The notes under the pieces are model-generated. The model ran no database searches. It saw nothing but the letters and a program-made list of their open reading frames with translations, and had not been told where the DNA came from. Both the position numbers and the translations under genes were made by a program. Of a stretch of DNA of 64,000 nt, positions 1 through 10,660 are shown in pieces (the first letter of the stretch is position 1; each line of letters opens with the position of its first letter). The stretch comes from Cryptomeria japonica (lineage: Eukaryota > Streptophyta > Pinopsida > Cupressales > Cupressaceae), in the NCBI RefSeq assembly GCF_030272615.1, contig NC_081408.1:307211950-307275949 (forward strand), read 5' to 3'.

Positions 1-1253
1 CCTCTTCTGAAGATTTAGAGCTAGATGAGCTCTCCTCAACTTCTTGCCTCTGTAGGGATCTTGATTCAACTCTTTCAGGCATAGAAGGGAATTGAATCAC
101 ATCTTCTTGTTTAGTCTATTATGGCTGCAATTTAACAGGAGACTTAATTTCTCTAAAAATAACACTTCTATTATGAATTACCTTTTGTGCAACAGGGTCC
201 CATAGCTTGTATCCTTTCACACCATAACTGTATTTGATGAAGATACATTTCACAGCCTCATTCTCAAACTTTGTTCTCTTTTCCTTTGGCACATGTGCAT
301 ATGCCTCGCAACCAAAAACTCTAAGATGTCTTAATGAAGACTTGTGCCCCGACCATGCTTCCCTAGGTGTTTTATCAACAAGAGTTGATGTAGGAGACCT
401 GTTAATTAGGTAGAAAGCAATGGCAACAACTTCAGCCCAAAACTTTCATTCTAGACCAACACCACTCAGCATACTCCTAGCCTTCCCCATTAGTGTCCTG
501 TTCATTCTTTCCACAACTCCATTCTACTGTGGAGAATACAGAGTTGTCTTTTGTCTATTAATGCCATAGTCTTTACATAATCTATAAAAATCATTGGAGA
601 AAAATTCACTACCATTATTAGTCCTCAAACATTTAATTTTATTTCTAGTCTACAACTCAACCATTGCTTTAAATTCTTTAAATTGACTAAAAACTTCAAA
701 TTCTTTGAAAAATATACCCATGCCCTACTAAAATCATCAATAAATGAAACATAATATGTGGATTTTCCAATAAAAGGAACATCTACAGGACCAAACACAT
801 CATAATCAATAAGATCCAAAGCATCACAATATTTATGAGAACTTGAGTAAAACTGAATGTGGTTTTGTTTTCTATAAATACAATGCTCACAGAAATCGAA
901 GTCAATATTACAATCATTCAAACCTTCAACAAGGTTTTTATTTTTCAAGGTCCTTAGACCCTTTTCTCCAATATGGGCAAGTCTCTAGTACCATAACATA
1001 ATCTTCTCTGTAGGAACTTCATTTTAGAAGAAAGATCACCCTTAGGTACCCAAAATCCATGTCCATCCGCTGAAGGTAAAACCCTCAAATCTTCCAATGA
1101 AGTATCCACAAATTTACTTTTTACAGAAGTGTTATTACACTCAACAATGTATGCCTCTAGCTTATACAAAGTGCCAAACCTGACACCTCTAGAAATCACC
1201 ATAGCACCCTTAATTATCTTGCATCCTGTATTAGAAAAAAAGAGTACCTGCAT
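1..1253 (-). pseudogene. copia integrase with GAG-pre-integrase zinc region, broken
   Basis: Read on the minus strand. 1253-954 encodes a GAG-pre-integrase segment. 948-890 carries the zinc-binding part ending FCEHCIYRKQ. The integrase core follows with LIDYDVFGP (first catalytic D), then LRTNNGSEFF, then NGVVERMNRT (catalytic E), and a C-terminal part with LRVFGCEAYAHVPKEK and GYKLWDPVAQKV. The second catalytic position, usually LRTDNGGEF in this family, reads N instead of D. A frameshift lies near 700, and stops include TAG at 524-526 (PQ*NG) and TGA at 446-448. The domain order identifies the copia class firmly. The protein cannot be functional. The window begins in the linker before reverse transcriptase. 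Confidence 0.88.
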
Positions 1254-1281
1254 CTATTGGTTTTCTCATAGATAATAAATT

Positions 1282-1512
1282 TCATTTTAATCTAGGGATA
1301 TGCAACACACTGCCAATCCTTTTTATTCTACCATCAGGAAACTTGGTCCTAACTTTACCATAGCCAACAATATATAAATGTGAATCATCAACCAAGTACA
1401 CCTTACCTCCATTAAATTCTTCATATTCTGAAAACCAATCTCTATTGGAAGTCATATGAAAATATTCACTTGAGTCAATTAACCATGCATCATTACCTGC
1501 ATGAGTAGCCAA
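1282..1512 (-). pseudogene. copia retropepsin-like protease fragment
   Basis: About 76 codons matching the copia protease between the gag zinc knuckle and GAG-pre-integrase. The active-site segment reads WLIDSSEYFHMTSN, where copia proteases normally have a DSG(A/C) motif followed by HMT. The aspartate is kept but the glycine is replaced by serine. Downstream are VYLVDDSHLYIVGYGKV and a final VLHIPRLK, normal for this domain. It should cleave the gag-pol polyprotein. Here it is detached from neighbouring frames by stops and shifts, so it is a relic. Confidence 0.8.
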
Positions 1513-1601
1513 AGACGCAATGAATGCATCACCATCTTCCTTCTCAAACTCAGAATCGAATCATACTTCTTTTTCTTCTTCTTTTCTTATTTGTAGTCCT
1601 T

Positions 1602-1918
1602 TCAGATGTGTCCTGGTTTACCACAATTCCAGCAAATGACTTTGGACTTTCCAGGAGATTTTGATCTCCCTTTGGACTTGGGTTTATTACGCTTCTCATT
1701 CTTCATGCCTTTTTCCTTAGGTCTTCCATGAATACTTAGGGCTTCCTTTGAACTGATGGATACCTTCCTCCACATCTCTTCACCAAGTAAGGTACCCACT
1801 ACATCTTCAGACTTTAAAACAATAGAAGTACTACTGATGGCCATAACAAACAAATCCCACGAATCAGGCAAAAAACAAAGCAAGATTTGGCATTTCTCCT
1901 CTTCCTCCATCTTAACAT
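1602..1918 (-). pseudogene. copia gag, C-terminal half with CCHC zinc knuckle
   Basis: Encodes the second half of a copia gag (UBN2-type) protein: MEEEEKCQILLCFLPDSWD, a basic KSKGRSKSPGKSK stretch, then the zinc knuckle CWNCGKPGH, which binds the RNA genome in the family. The N-terminal half lies 7.5 kb away at 9441-9838, separated by the gypsy-like insertion. Across the join the protein reads SVGV-KMEEEE without loss of frame once the insert and one target-site copy are removed. The original start codon is at 9838. Confidence 0.85.
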
Positions 1919-3524
1919 TGTAGCATCATAAATTGTACACCCTTAATTGGGTGGAACAATTCCATGCCTAGGTTAGCACCCGCCTTAGTGTGTTTGCATC
2001 CTACATATTAAATTCCCTTTAATCATTTAATTAATTAATTTAATTAAATCTAAAGTATTCTTTTATCCCTCTACAAATCATAAAATCGGGCCCTTTATCC
2101 TAAGTGTGCCCCTTTTTATTTTATTCTCCCAATTAATGATTTCATCAAATACCCTAATTATATCTTATTTCGACCTTCAAGGCCCGATTTCGCATATCTA
2201 AACATCACAATTTCCCACATACTCCTGGAATTTGCTTTAAAATCACAATATGTTGCTTCCCCGAAAATTTGGCAAAAAGTTGGTCGAACCGTGTGTTCGA
2301 ACCATGTTTGTACAAACATGGTCCCAACTTTTTCTCCCCGAATTTCGGGAGCATGTTTTGGCGGTATTTTAATATTCAAATCCAAGAGATTGGTGAAACA
2401 TATTATTTCTAAGTCAGCCTATGACTCAAAACAAAGTTAGGGTCTCCTACATAAACCCTTCCTTTCCTCATTTGAAGAGCTAAGATCTAGTGATTGAAGG
2501 AGATTCTTATGAAGTGAAAGTGCAGGTTTTATGAAGTCTACAACAACAAATCAAGAATTCACCAAGTCTACATCAAGTATTTTCAACACCCTTTAGGATA
2601 TTTTAAGACATTCAAGAATAATAGGAGATCATCGACTGATGATTGGCTTGTACCTCTCCCTTAGGGTTTGGTATGGTTTCATGTTGTTTTCATGTCTTTG
2701 TATGAGCTTCATTTTCAAATCTACATTCATACTTTAGATCTCTAGATCATTTATGATTTGAAGTATTTGCATCTACATTTACAAGCATTTAGGGTTTTCT
2801 CTCCAAAGCGCAGGGCACACATTTTCAGTACATTATAGGCTATTTGTGGAGGTGGAAATCACCAAAATAAGGGGTTTGACTAAGGAAAAACCCTATATAG
2901 CCACCTAGACACCCATTTTCAAGTTGCAGGTGCAGGTAAAGGAATCTAACGGATGCACAAATTTTGTGACCGATGGAAGACATAGAGACAGTCTCAGTAC
3001 CAGTTTTTGATCACAGATCATAGAGACAGGGGTGGCGCCCTGGGATAGGACTAGGGCATGGCGCCCTGCTCCTCAGGGTTTTGCAATTTTGTGTTAGATC
3101 TGCATTTCAGACCCTCGTGACCTCAGATCCATAAATCTAGCTTTCTATCTACACAGGGACCAAGGCACCCAATGCCCTTTTCCTTCTCATTCTGCATCAT
3201 TTTTCAGCAACAAGTGCACCTCTAAGTCCATTTTTCAGCCCTGCTTTCTGTATCTCAATTTTAGTTTACACAGAATCTACATTTTTAGTTTAAGTGTGCT
3301 TCGTTTCTCATCTCTTAGTTTAGTCGATTGGTGAATCATATTTAACATATCTACTCCTCATTTACAACAAAGGAATAGAAACCCTAAGAGACATTCCTTG
3401 ACTCTCTCTTCCCTACAAGAAGTAGTCAAAGAAATATATCTCCCTAGGCTCTTTCATATTCCACTGTGTGTACATGAGAGTGGGATTAGGTCTTAGATAC
3501 TTGGTTCCACTTTTTTGCATCACA
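1919..3524 (+). repeat. 5' LTR of gypsy-like element (1606 bp)
   Basis: Matches 7778-9440 along its length. Starts TGTAGC and ends CACA, followed by the primer-site candidate. It lacks about 60 bp present in the 3' LTR near 8665-8725. A perfect 22-bp palindrome lies at 2301-2322. A 75-codon antisense frame (2158-2385) is open in both LTRs, but nothing supports it as a gene. Confidence 0.88.
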
Positions 3525-3546
3525 TTCTGGTGAACCCGATGTGAAT
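3525..3546 (+). other. primer-binding-site candidate of gypsy-like element
   Basis: The sequence TTCTGGTGAACCCGATGTGA begins directly after the LTR terminal CA, where the minus-strand primer tRNA should pair. It is not the iMet site TGGTATCAGAG used by the copia elements here. I cannot assign the tRNA. Confidence 0.5.
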
Positions 3547-3864
3547 CCAATCTTCTTACATTTTTATTTCTTAGTTGGATCTATCTATTGCATATTTCTT
3601 TTCATAAAAATCCATTAAAATCTCAAAAATATTGCTATATGCACTGTGTGTTCATCTCTTAAACATATAGCTCGTGCACTTTTATGTTTTTATTTAGTGT
3701 ATCACATAATTGCTTCAAATATTAGACATCTAGTTTGCTTTCTTTGCTGGCATTGTTTCTTTCATTTCATTTTGTTAAAAAAAAAAGGAACATTTTAAAA
3801 CATTTTCATGCCAAAAAGATTTTCTAGGGCGTTGCCCCGAACCCCATCTCTTTCACGTTGACCT

Positions 3865-5100
3865 TTGGTCGATTTTTCTTCATATCATGATAGTTTCTTT
3901 GACCTTCTTATGACCTTTCACCCCTCTCCTAAAGATCCCACTAAGGATTTTTTGAGGCAAGAGGATGATTTCAATGACACATGTATTAATGCTCTCCCTT
4001 CCAAAGATGAAGCATTAATATTTAAATCCATTCCCTCTCCCAAAGTTGTCTCTATTCATGAGGATACCCTAGTTCAAGAAGAGATTATTAATATTTCTTC
4101 CAAATATTTCCCTCCCAAGGTTGAGGCTTTGAATGGTGATGTTAATCCTTCTCCTAGAAAGGATCTCTCTCATGTATATCCTTTGGTGATAGAGGATGAT
4201 ATGATCTTTCCTACTAACTCTACACCTTCTTTGGATACTCTTCCTTCTAGGGATGAAACATTAATGGCTAGAGGTATTCTCTCTCCCAACATTGATATTA
4301 TTCATGATAACATTTTTGTGCAAGAGGAGACTATCAACACTTCTTTTAACAGTTCTTATCATATGAATGATGTTGATCCTTCTCCTAAAATGCATACCCC
4401 TTGTAAGGATACTTTGGAACAAGAAAATATTCTTTAGTCACAAGGATTTACTATCATTAATAATCCGCTCTATGAGGATATCCCTTTCATTCAATCCAAA
4501 GAAAGTCCTACCCATGAAGAAATGTTTAAGGTCGATAATCCTCTTCCCAAACCATCTTCAATCAACATTATACATGTGAATGAAACAACTAATAAACCCC
4601 TCTTCACAGTTCAAGGTGCTAGCTCTTTTCCAAATTCTCAACCTCTAAAAAAGCCTCTCTTTGTGGTTCAAGGGGGTTATAGTAATAATGCCTTTTGCAC
4701 TCCTAACAAACCAATTATTACTGTGCAAGGAGGATATCCCACTAAGAGTCCTTATGAGTTTGCTAAACAGATGACTCGAGAGAGTTATAATGCAGTTGCT
4801 CACACATATAATATATGGAACAATACACAATCTAGTCCTCCTCTGGTTATTCCTTCTTCATTTCCTACTTCTCAACCTATTATTCCACAAGCACCTCGCA
4901 TATCACAAACTCTTGGTAGAGAGTATGATCTCATTGAACAAATTAAAGATACTCCTACCAAGATATCTCTTTGGGATTTGATTCAAACTTTATCAACTCA
5001 TCACAAAATGTTACAATATACTTTAAAGAACTTAGATGTCCCACCCGCAGTGACACCTAATATTTTGGCTTCTTTGATTGATCCTATAAAAAACTCCTAA
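3865..5100 (+). pseudogene. gag-like frame of gypsy-like element
   Basis: One reading frame of about 411 codons with a single stop (TAG at 4435-4437). The N-terminal part repeats a roughly 55-residue module: LPSKDEAL...VSIHEDTLVQEEIIN and again LPSRDETL...IDIIHDNIFVQEETIN. The middle has three short VQGG-type repeats (TVQGA, VVQGGY, TVQGGYP). Near the C-terminus ISLWDLIQTLSTHHKML resembles the LW.LL.TSPTH.K segment that precedes protease in gypsy polyproteins. Those are the links to gypsy gag; no zinc knuckle was seen. A frameshift in an A-run near 5090 separates it from the protease. The ATG at 3865 is the first in frame; the true start is unknown. Confidence 0.6.
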
Positions 5101-5101
5101 A

Positions 5102-5842
5102 ACTCAAATTGTGTTCACACAAGATGAGTTACCCTCCCATGAGTTTCAACACTATTATGATCCTCTTATGACTGTTGTCATTATCAATGATAATGCTATA
5201 ATAATAACCCTTGTTGATAATGGATCTGGCCTTAATATTTTTAGTGTGGATTTATTGCATAAAATTAATGTGGGTCGTTCTTCTATTCAACCTGATTTTA
5301 TTACTATTCATGGTTTTGACAATATTGCTAAACAATGTTTAGGTACTAGAACCTTGCCTATTAGGGTGGGACCTGTTATTGTGCCTACATTTATACATGT
5401 CATGTTTGATAAGCTTACCTACAATCTTCTATTAGGATGACCTTGTCTTCATAGTATGCAAGTTGTCTCTTCTACTCTTCATCGTAGCGTCAAGTTCATC
5501 TACAACAACAAGATGTATACTTTGTTTGTTGATAGTAATTTACAAGTCCCATTGCAAATCAAATCTTCTTGTTCAACTACTTCTAATCCTTCTTCCAATT
5601 CTCCTACATATTCAAATGTATCTATTTCCTTGAATACCCCTATTCCCTCTAGTGATTCCAAGACTCCTAAAAAGGATTCTACTCAATTTGAATCTTCTTT
5701 GAAAGATATATTTTCTCCTGAAGGGATACTCTCAGATGATGATTGGGGATCTCTAGACTTTAACCCTACTTTTGTGGGAGCATATAGTCCCTCTTGGAAA
5801 GGATCTAAATTTGAGAAAGACAAAGACAAGGATCAACCTTAA
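5102..5842 (+). pseudogene. gypsy retropepsin-like protease with spacer, broken
   Basis: Reads as an aspartic protease of the gypsy type. The catalytic segment is LVDNGSGLNIFSVDLL, with the D(N)GS pattern where D-T/S-G is usual. Then come GTRTLPIRVGPVIVPTF and the closing YNLLLG, which in active relatives continues RPWLH; here CGA has become TGA at 5438-5440. Past that stop the same frame continues HSMQVVSSTLHRSVKFIYNN and a serine/threonine/proline-rich acidic spacer to 5842. It would process the polyprotein. The frame is offset by one base from the preceding gag-like frame. Confidence 0.72.
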
Positions 5843-6333
5843 AAGCAACTCACCTTGTCTAAACAATTAGTAAAAATTTTGTGGCTTCTTCTAATTCAAA
5901 CAACTCTTCATAATTTTCTTCTTCATCATCTAATTGTGACATTGAGACCTGTGAGGCCCCACCATCCCTTTCTGATATGGTATCCCTTTATGGTCCAGGT
6001 TTTCACATTTTATCTAAGAGTGGATATAATGGCAATGGTTGTGGTATAAATGATCAAGGCATTAAAGTTCCTTTAGAAAATAACATATATGTGAAGCTTC
6101 ATTTGGCCTTGGATATAATCCTTCAAATCCCACCAAAGCATCTTGACTTTCCCTTAATTAAATCATCCTCTACTTCTCTCAACACTCATCCCACTCATGA
6201 GGCAATTATGGCCATTGACAAGTCTCTTTATGAATCTCCCAAAGAGATTTCCAATCCTACTTATGTGGCCTTATCTTCTATTCATTCTACTATCCTCTCT
6301 TCTAGAAATAGGGCCCTAATTAATTACACTTAG
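5843..6333 (+). pseudogene. G-patch-like segment downstream of protease
   Basis: Reading from about 5935 the protein contains YGPGFHILSKSGYNG directly followed by NGCGINDQGIKVPLE. This fits the G-patch pattern (hydrophobic-x3-GY-x-G-x-G-hG-x3-QG-x3-P). G-patches bind nucleic acid or helicases. They follow protease in some retroviruses, so the position after retropepsin is meaningful. Downstream residues to 6333 are unrecognised. The frame differs from the protease frame, so at least one indel lies between. A second, unrelated-looking G-patch relic lies near 23520. Confidence 0.5.
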
Positions 6334-7777
6334 GTTTCTTGTGTGCAAAAGGAGCATGAATTAGTGGCATATTCTTCTCCTATAAACTACTTTCTTGATC
6401 TTTCATTACTCATAATCCTATACATGTTTTTCCTCTCATCGATTGAAGATAATTTAACATGTCATATTCATTGTCCAATCTATCATACAATTAAATAACA
6501 TTAGTAGTTATTGTGTTGCTCACCATTATGTGACATTGGTATCTTACTTACTGGGGGCTCATTGTCATTCATGATAGTACAATTTCACATGCAATCATAC
6601 TTTGGAAGAAACATAATAGCCTATTTTTGTCCCATCTCTTGTCTCTATGTATGGGGGGCAAGAATGATTTCAAAAATCTCTCCTTCTTAAGATTAAACCT
6701 TTCCCCTTTTTGAAGTAGTGTCTTCTATAGGGATTTCTTATTGATTATAGAGGTGTATATTCCTATTTGGAATTCCCTCTCTCATATTCGAATGAGTATC
6801 CCTGATGAGGATCTTAAGTAAATGTCCTTAAGTAGGGCCTCTTCCTTGGTGTTGGAAGTCTATAATCATTCATTAAATTATTTTATTCATTGAGTGGTAT
6901 CTTTTATAAGAAACACTTCCATGTTGTGAACGTGCATATCCCTGATGAGAATCTCTTTCCTTCTTTTAGAAGAATGTTTCTTTTATAAATGATATCTCTT
7001 TAATGCCCTTGCCTCTATAATTGGGGGGCAAGGGTGGTATTTCAATCTTCTCTCTTTTTCCAATGATTCACCTTTCATTTGTTGAGTTGCATTTTTCAAA
7101 TGGATTTTCATCTTTTGCATAGAATATGTGCTCCCTATTTAGGACTTATTCTTTGTTGAGGATGATACATCTTTCATTAACAATCTCTCCTTAGTGAAAG
7201 TGTGCAATCCTTCACTAGGAATCCTCTTTTCCTAAATATTGGAGAAGGTGTGTATTCTTTTCTTCCTCCTTTTTCAAAATTTAAAAGATAATTATTTCCC
7301 AAACCCTAGTTCTGCAATTTTCTTCTTAATCTATCATCTTGTGTTAGAGAGCTCCAACCCTCACACTCTTGGTTGTGTAGGAATTGTGATTTAGTTCTCT
7401 TTCTTACCAAATGTCCCATGATTCGCTTTGATCTTGTATCAGGCTTCGTTGTGAGCAATTGTCATCACCTCCTTTCACAATTCGCTGCAGTAACACAATA
7501 CCCTATTTCACCTCACTAATTAGCAAGCCAAAAAGGGGGGGGGGATATAGGTACCCGCAAATTTCATCACTTCCTTAGTAAGCATTTAGGTGATTTTGTG
7601 ACTTTATCTAACAATATGGTTTCATAGGATGTAGTTCCTAACAAGTGTATTGTAGATACCTCTAGGGGATTCATTTGACACCTTATGAATATATCCTTTT
7701 TCATGAAATGTTTACTTTTCTATACTTTAGCTTGCATATGCACATAGTGTCATATGACCACTAAAGTGGGGTCTAAA
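6334..7777 (+). other. non-coding 3' interior of gypsy-like element with polypurine candidates
   Basis: No reading frame with recognisable motifs. GGGGGGCAAG-type patches recur at about 6652 and 7024, and an AAAAGGGGGGGGGG run lies at about 7531-7544. The polypurine tract expected next to the 3' LTR is AAAGTGGGGTCTAAA at 7763-7777. RT and integrase genes are absent from where they belong. Confidence 0.6.
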
Positions 7778-9440
7778 TGTAGCATCATAAATTGTACACC
7801 CTTAATTGGGTGGTACAATTCCACGCTTAGGTTAATACCTGCCTTAGTGTGTTTGCATCTTAAATTCCCTTTAAGAATTTAATTATTTAATTAAATTAAT
7901 TCTAAAGTATTCTTTTATCCCTCTACACATCATTAAATTGGGCCCTTTACCCTAAGTGTTCCCCTTTTTATTTTATTCTCCCAATTAATCATTTCATCAA
8001 ATACCCTAATTATGTCTTATTTCGACCCTCAAGGCCTGATTCCGCATATCTAAACGTCGCAAATTCCCACATACTCCTAGAATTTGCTTTAAAATCACAA
8101 TATCTTGCTTCCCCTAAAATTTGACAAAAAGTTGGTTGGACCGTGTGTTCGGACCATGTTGGTACCAACATGGTCCTGAATTTTTCTCCTTGAATTTTGG
8201 GAGCATGTTTTGGCAGTATTTTGATATTCAAATCCAAGAGATTGGCGAAAAATATTATTTCTAAGTTGGCATATGTCTCAAAACAAAGTTAGCGTCTCCT
8301 ACATAAACCCTTCCTTTCCTCATTTGAAGAGCTAAGATCTAGCGATTGAAGGAGATTCTTATGAAGTGAAAGTGCAAGTTTTATGAAGTCTACAACAACA
8401 AATCAAGCATTCACCAAGTCTACATAAAGTATTTTCAATACCCTTTAGGAGCTTTGAAGGCATTGAAGAATAATAGGAGATCACCGACTGATGATTGACT
8501 TGTACCTCTCCCTTACGGTTTGGTATGGTTTCATGTCGTTTACATGTCTTTGTATGAGATTAATTTTCAGATTTACATTCATGCTTTAGATCTCTAGATC
8601 ATTTGTGATTTCAAGAATTTGCATCTACATTTACAAGCATTTAGGGTTTGCTCTCCAAAGTGTAGGGTAGAACTATAGATTTACTTTCTTGTTCATTTAG
8701 GATCTTGCATACGTACAAGATTCTTGCACACACATTTTAAATACATTATTGACTATTTGTAGAGTTGGAAATCACCAAAACAAGGGGTTTGACTAAGGCA
8801 AAACCCTATATAGCCACCTATACACCCTTTTTCAAGTTGTAGTTGCAAGTACATGAATCTGGTAGATGCACAAATTTTGGGATTGACGAAAGACACAAAG
8901 ATAGTCTCAGAGCCATAATCTGATTTTAGATCATAGAGACGGGGGTGTGGCACCCTGGGATAGGACTAGGGCATGGCGCCTTGGTCCTTGGGGTTTTGCA
9001 GTTTTCTGTGTCAGATCTGCATTTCAGACCCTCAGGACCTCAGATCCATAAATCTAGCTTTTTATCTGCACAGGGATCAAGGCGCCTAATGCCCTAGTCC
9101 TGCTCATTCTACATCAGTTTTCAGCAACAGGTGCACCTTTGAGTCCATTTTTCAGCCCTACTTTCTGCATCTCAATTTTAGTTTATACAGAATCTGCATT
9201 TTCAGTTTAAGTGTGCTTCATTTCTCATCTCTTAGTTTAGGTTATTTTTGCATCATATTTCACATATATGCTCCTCATTTACAATAAAAGAATAGAAACC
9301 ATCAGAGATATTCCTTGACTCTCTCTTCCCTATAAGAAGTAGTCAAAGTGAGATATCTCCCAGGCTCTCTCGTATTTCACTGTGTGTACATGAGAGTGGG
9401 ATTAGGTCTTAGATACTTGGTTCCACTTTTGTGCATCACA
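7778..9440 (+). repeat. 3' LTR of gypsy-like element (1663 bp)
   Basis: Same ends as the 5' LTR. Contains a perfect 26-bp palindrome at 8151-8176, aligned with the 22-bp palindrome of the other LTR. Target-site copy AACAC follows at 9441-9445 and belongs to copia gag. Confidence 0.88.
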
Positions 9441-9838
9441 AACACCAACAGATACCAATTGAGCCACCAACATATTAAATGCTTCTAGGTGGTCTTCAAT
9501 TCGTCCACCTTCTTCCATCTTCAAGGAATACAATTTCTTCCTCAAGAAAATCTAATTTAATAAAGATTTGGCTTGATACATCTCACCAAGATTAGTCCAT
9601 AACTTCTTTGTAGTATTCTCTTTATGGACACTGATCAAAATAGAGTCTACCAAGCACAGTCTTATTAGACCCTTGGTTGTACGGTCCATAACATCATATT
9701 TGAGGGTTTTTGGACATTCTCATCAACAACATCTCACAAATCTCGATCTATTAGTAGATGTTCCATCTTCAGCTTCCACGTCCCAAATTCACTACCATTA
9801 AATTTTTCCACCTCTGTTCTGCCTGACAATCTTGCCAT
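9441..9838 (-). pseudogene. copia gag, N-terminal half
   Basis: Minus-strand start at 9838 gives MARLSGRTEVEKFNGSEFGT then WKLKMEHLLIDRDL, the usual opening of copia gag proteins, ending in TGA where the family has tryptophan. After a frame change the text continues KGLIRLCLVDSILISV, TTKKLWTNLGEMYQAKSL, LYSLKMEEGG and DHLEAFNMLVAQLVSVGV, the standard UBN2 core. It joins exactly to the C-terminal half at 1918 once the gypsy-like insert is removed. Gag forms the virus-like particle. Two or more stops and a frameshift make it a relic. Confidence 0.87.
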
Positions 9839-9948
9839 CTAAAAATTCTTGCAAAAAGATCAAAAAGTGTCTTATGCACAAACTCCCACTCAAATATGGA
9901 TTAGTTCAAAAAACCCAACAACCCACAATTGAAACCAAAGGTGACTAG

Positions 9949-9960
9949 GCTCTGATACCA
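9949..9960 (-). other. primer-binding site (iMet type) of copia element 1
   Basis: Minus strand reads TGGTATCAGAGC, the classic site complementary to the 3' end of initiator tRNA-Met. It lies two bases inside the LTR edge at 9963 and about 110 bp upstream of the gag start at 9838. Confidence 0.9.
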
Positions 9961-9962
9961 CT

Positions 9963-10342
9963 TGTAAGGAAGTTAAGTAGTCAAACAACTCCCTACATTA
10001 ACCTTGAGAGGAGAATAATGGAAAAACTTTTACTGATCATTACAACCATTTCCAAAACTTAACAGAAATAAACATAATAACATTCATACCATAACACAAT
10101 GATTTAAATGGTGAAAACTATTTTGGGAGAAAAACCCCACACTCCAAAAACAACTCAATATATTATTCAACAATCAATAACAAATTACAACATACTTGCA
10201 GAGAAAGCTCTTCCTAGGAGTACCACTAATCAGAGATTCAGAGGTAACTCAATAGCCATAAGACTCTTACACACAACCTTTATCTTACACACCTCATATA
10301 TAGGATGTACAATACAAGAAATAGTCAAACAATATTACAAAA
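9963..10342 (-). repeat. LTR of copia element 1, first part
   Basis: On the minus strand this LTR ends CTTCCTTACA just before the primer site. The remainder is at 15292-15376, displaced by the nested element at 10343-15286. The pieces total about 465 bp. The last five bases, CAAAA, are the target site of the nested element. Confidence 0.7.
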
Positions 10343-10660
10343 TATAGGTGTTGAGGAAAAATCAACACTACAGCTCCCAAGGATCACCTGCATGCAAACC
10401 TGTCACAGAAGAACATGCGCAAAAACAAAGCTATGGAGGTCAGAATTCAATGATCCAGAAAAGAGGAGTCATATTGATTGTGCAAGAATAATACAATACA
10501 ATTACAAATTACAAAGAGAGAATCCTTGTAAAAGGATACTATAAAGCCTAAAGGAAAAAACCCTAAAGAATTATAAGATGCCTAAGTTTAGCTTAAGCGT
10601 AGAGTATAATAGACTTTAATTAAATAAATAATTATTAGCCACAACATGATAACTCTAACC
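10343..10660 (-). repeat. LTR copy 1 of the three-LTR element
   Basis: Plus strand begins TATAGGTGTTGAGG and ends CTCTAACC. The terminal A seen in the other copies is C here, which destroys the minus-strand TG start. Confidence 0.85.

Larger units (their letters stand above)
1919..9440 (+). mobile_element. gypsy-like LTR retrotransposon lacking RT and integrase
   Basis: 7.5-kb plus-strand element with LTRs 1919-3524 and 7778-9440, both starting TGTAGCATCATAA and ending GCATCACA. The flanking 5-bp target site is AACAT on the left and AACAC on the right, one mismatch. The 4.25-kb interior has a gag-like frame, a retropepsin relic and a G-patch-like piece, then about 1.4 kb without coding sequence. 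I found no RT, RNase H or integrase motif, so it probably depended on a relative for mobility. Seven differences in the first 83 LTR bases indicate an old insertion. Confidence 0.85.

Noticed and set aside
2158-2385. 75-codon antisense frame open in both LTRs (also 8010-8237)
   Set aside because: The two LTRs were identical at insertion and the frame is short. The amino-acid differences are numerous, so persistence by chance is likely.
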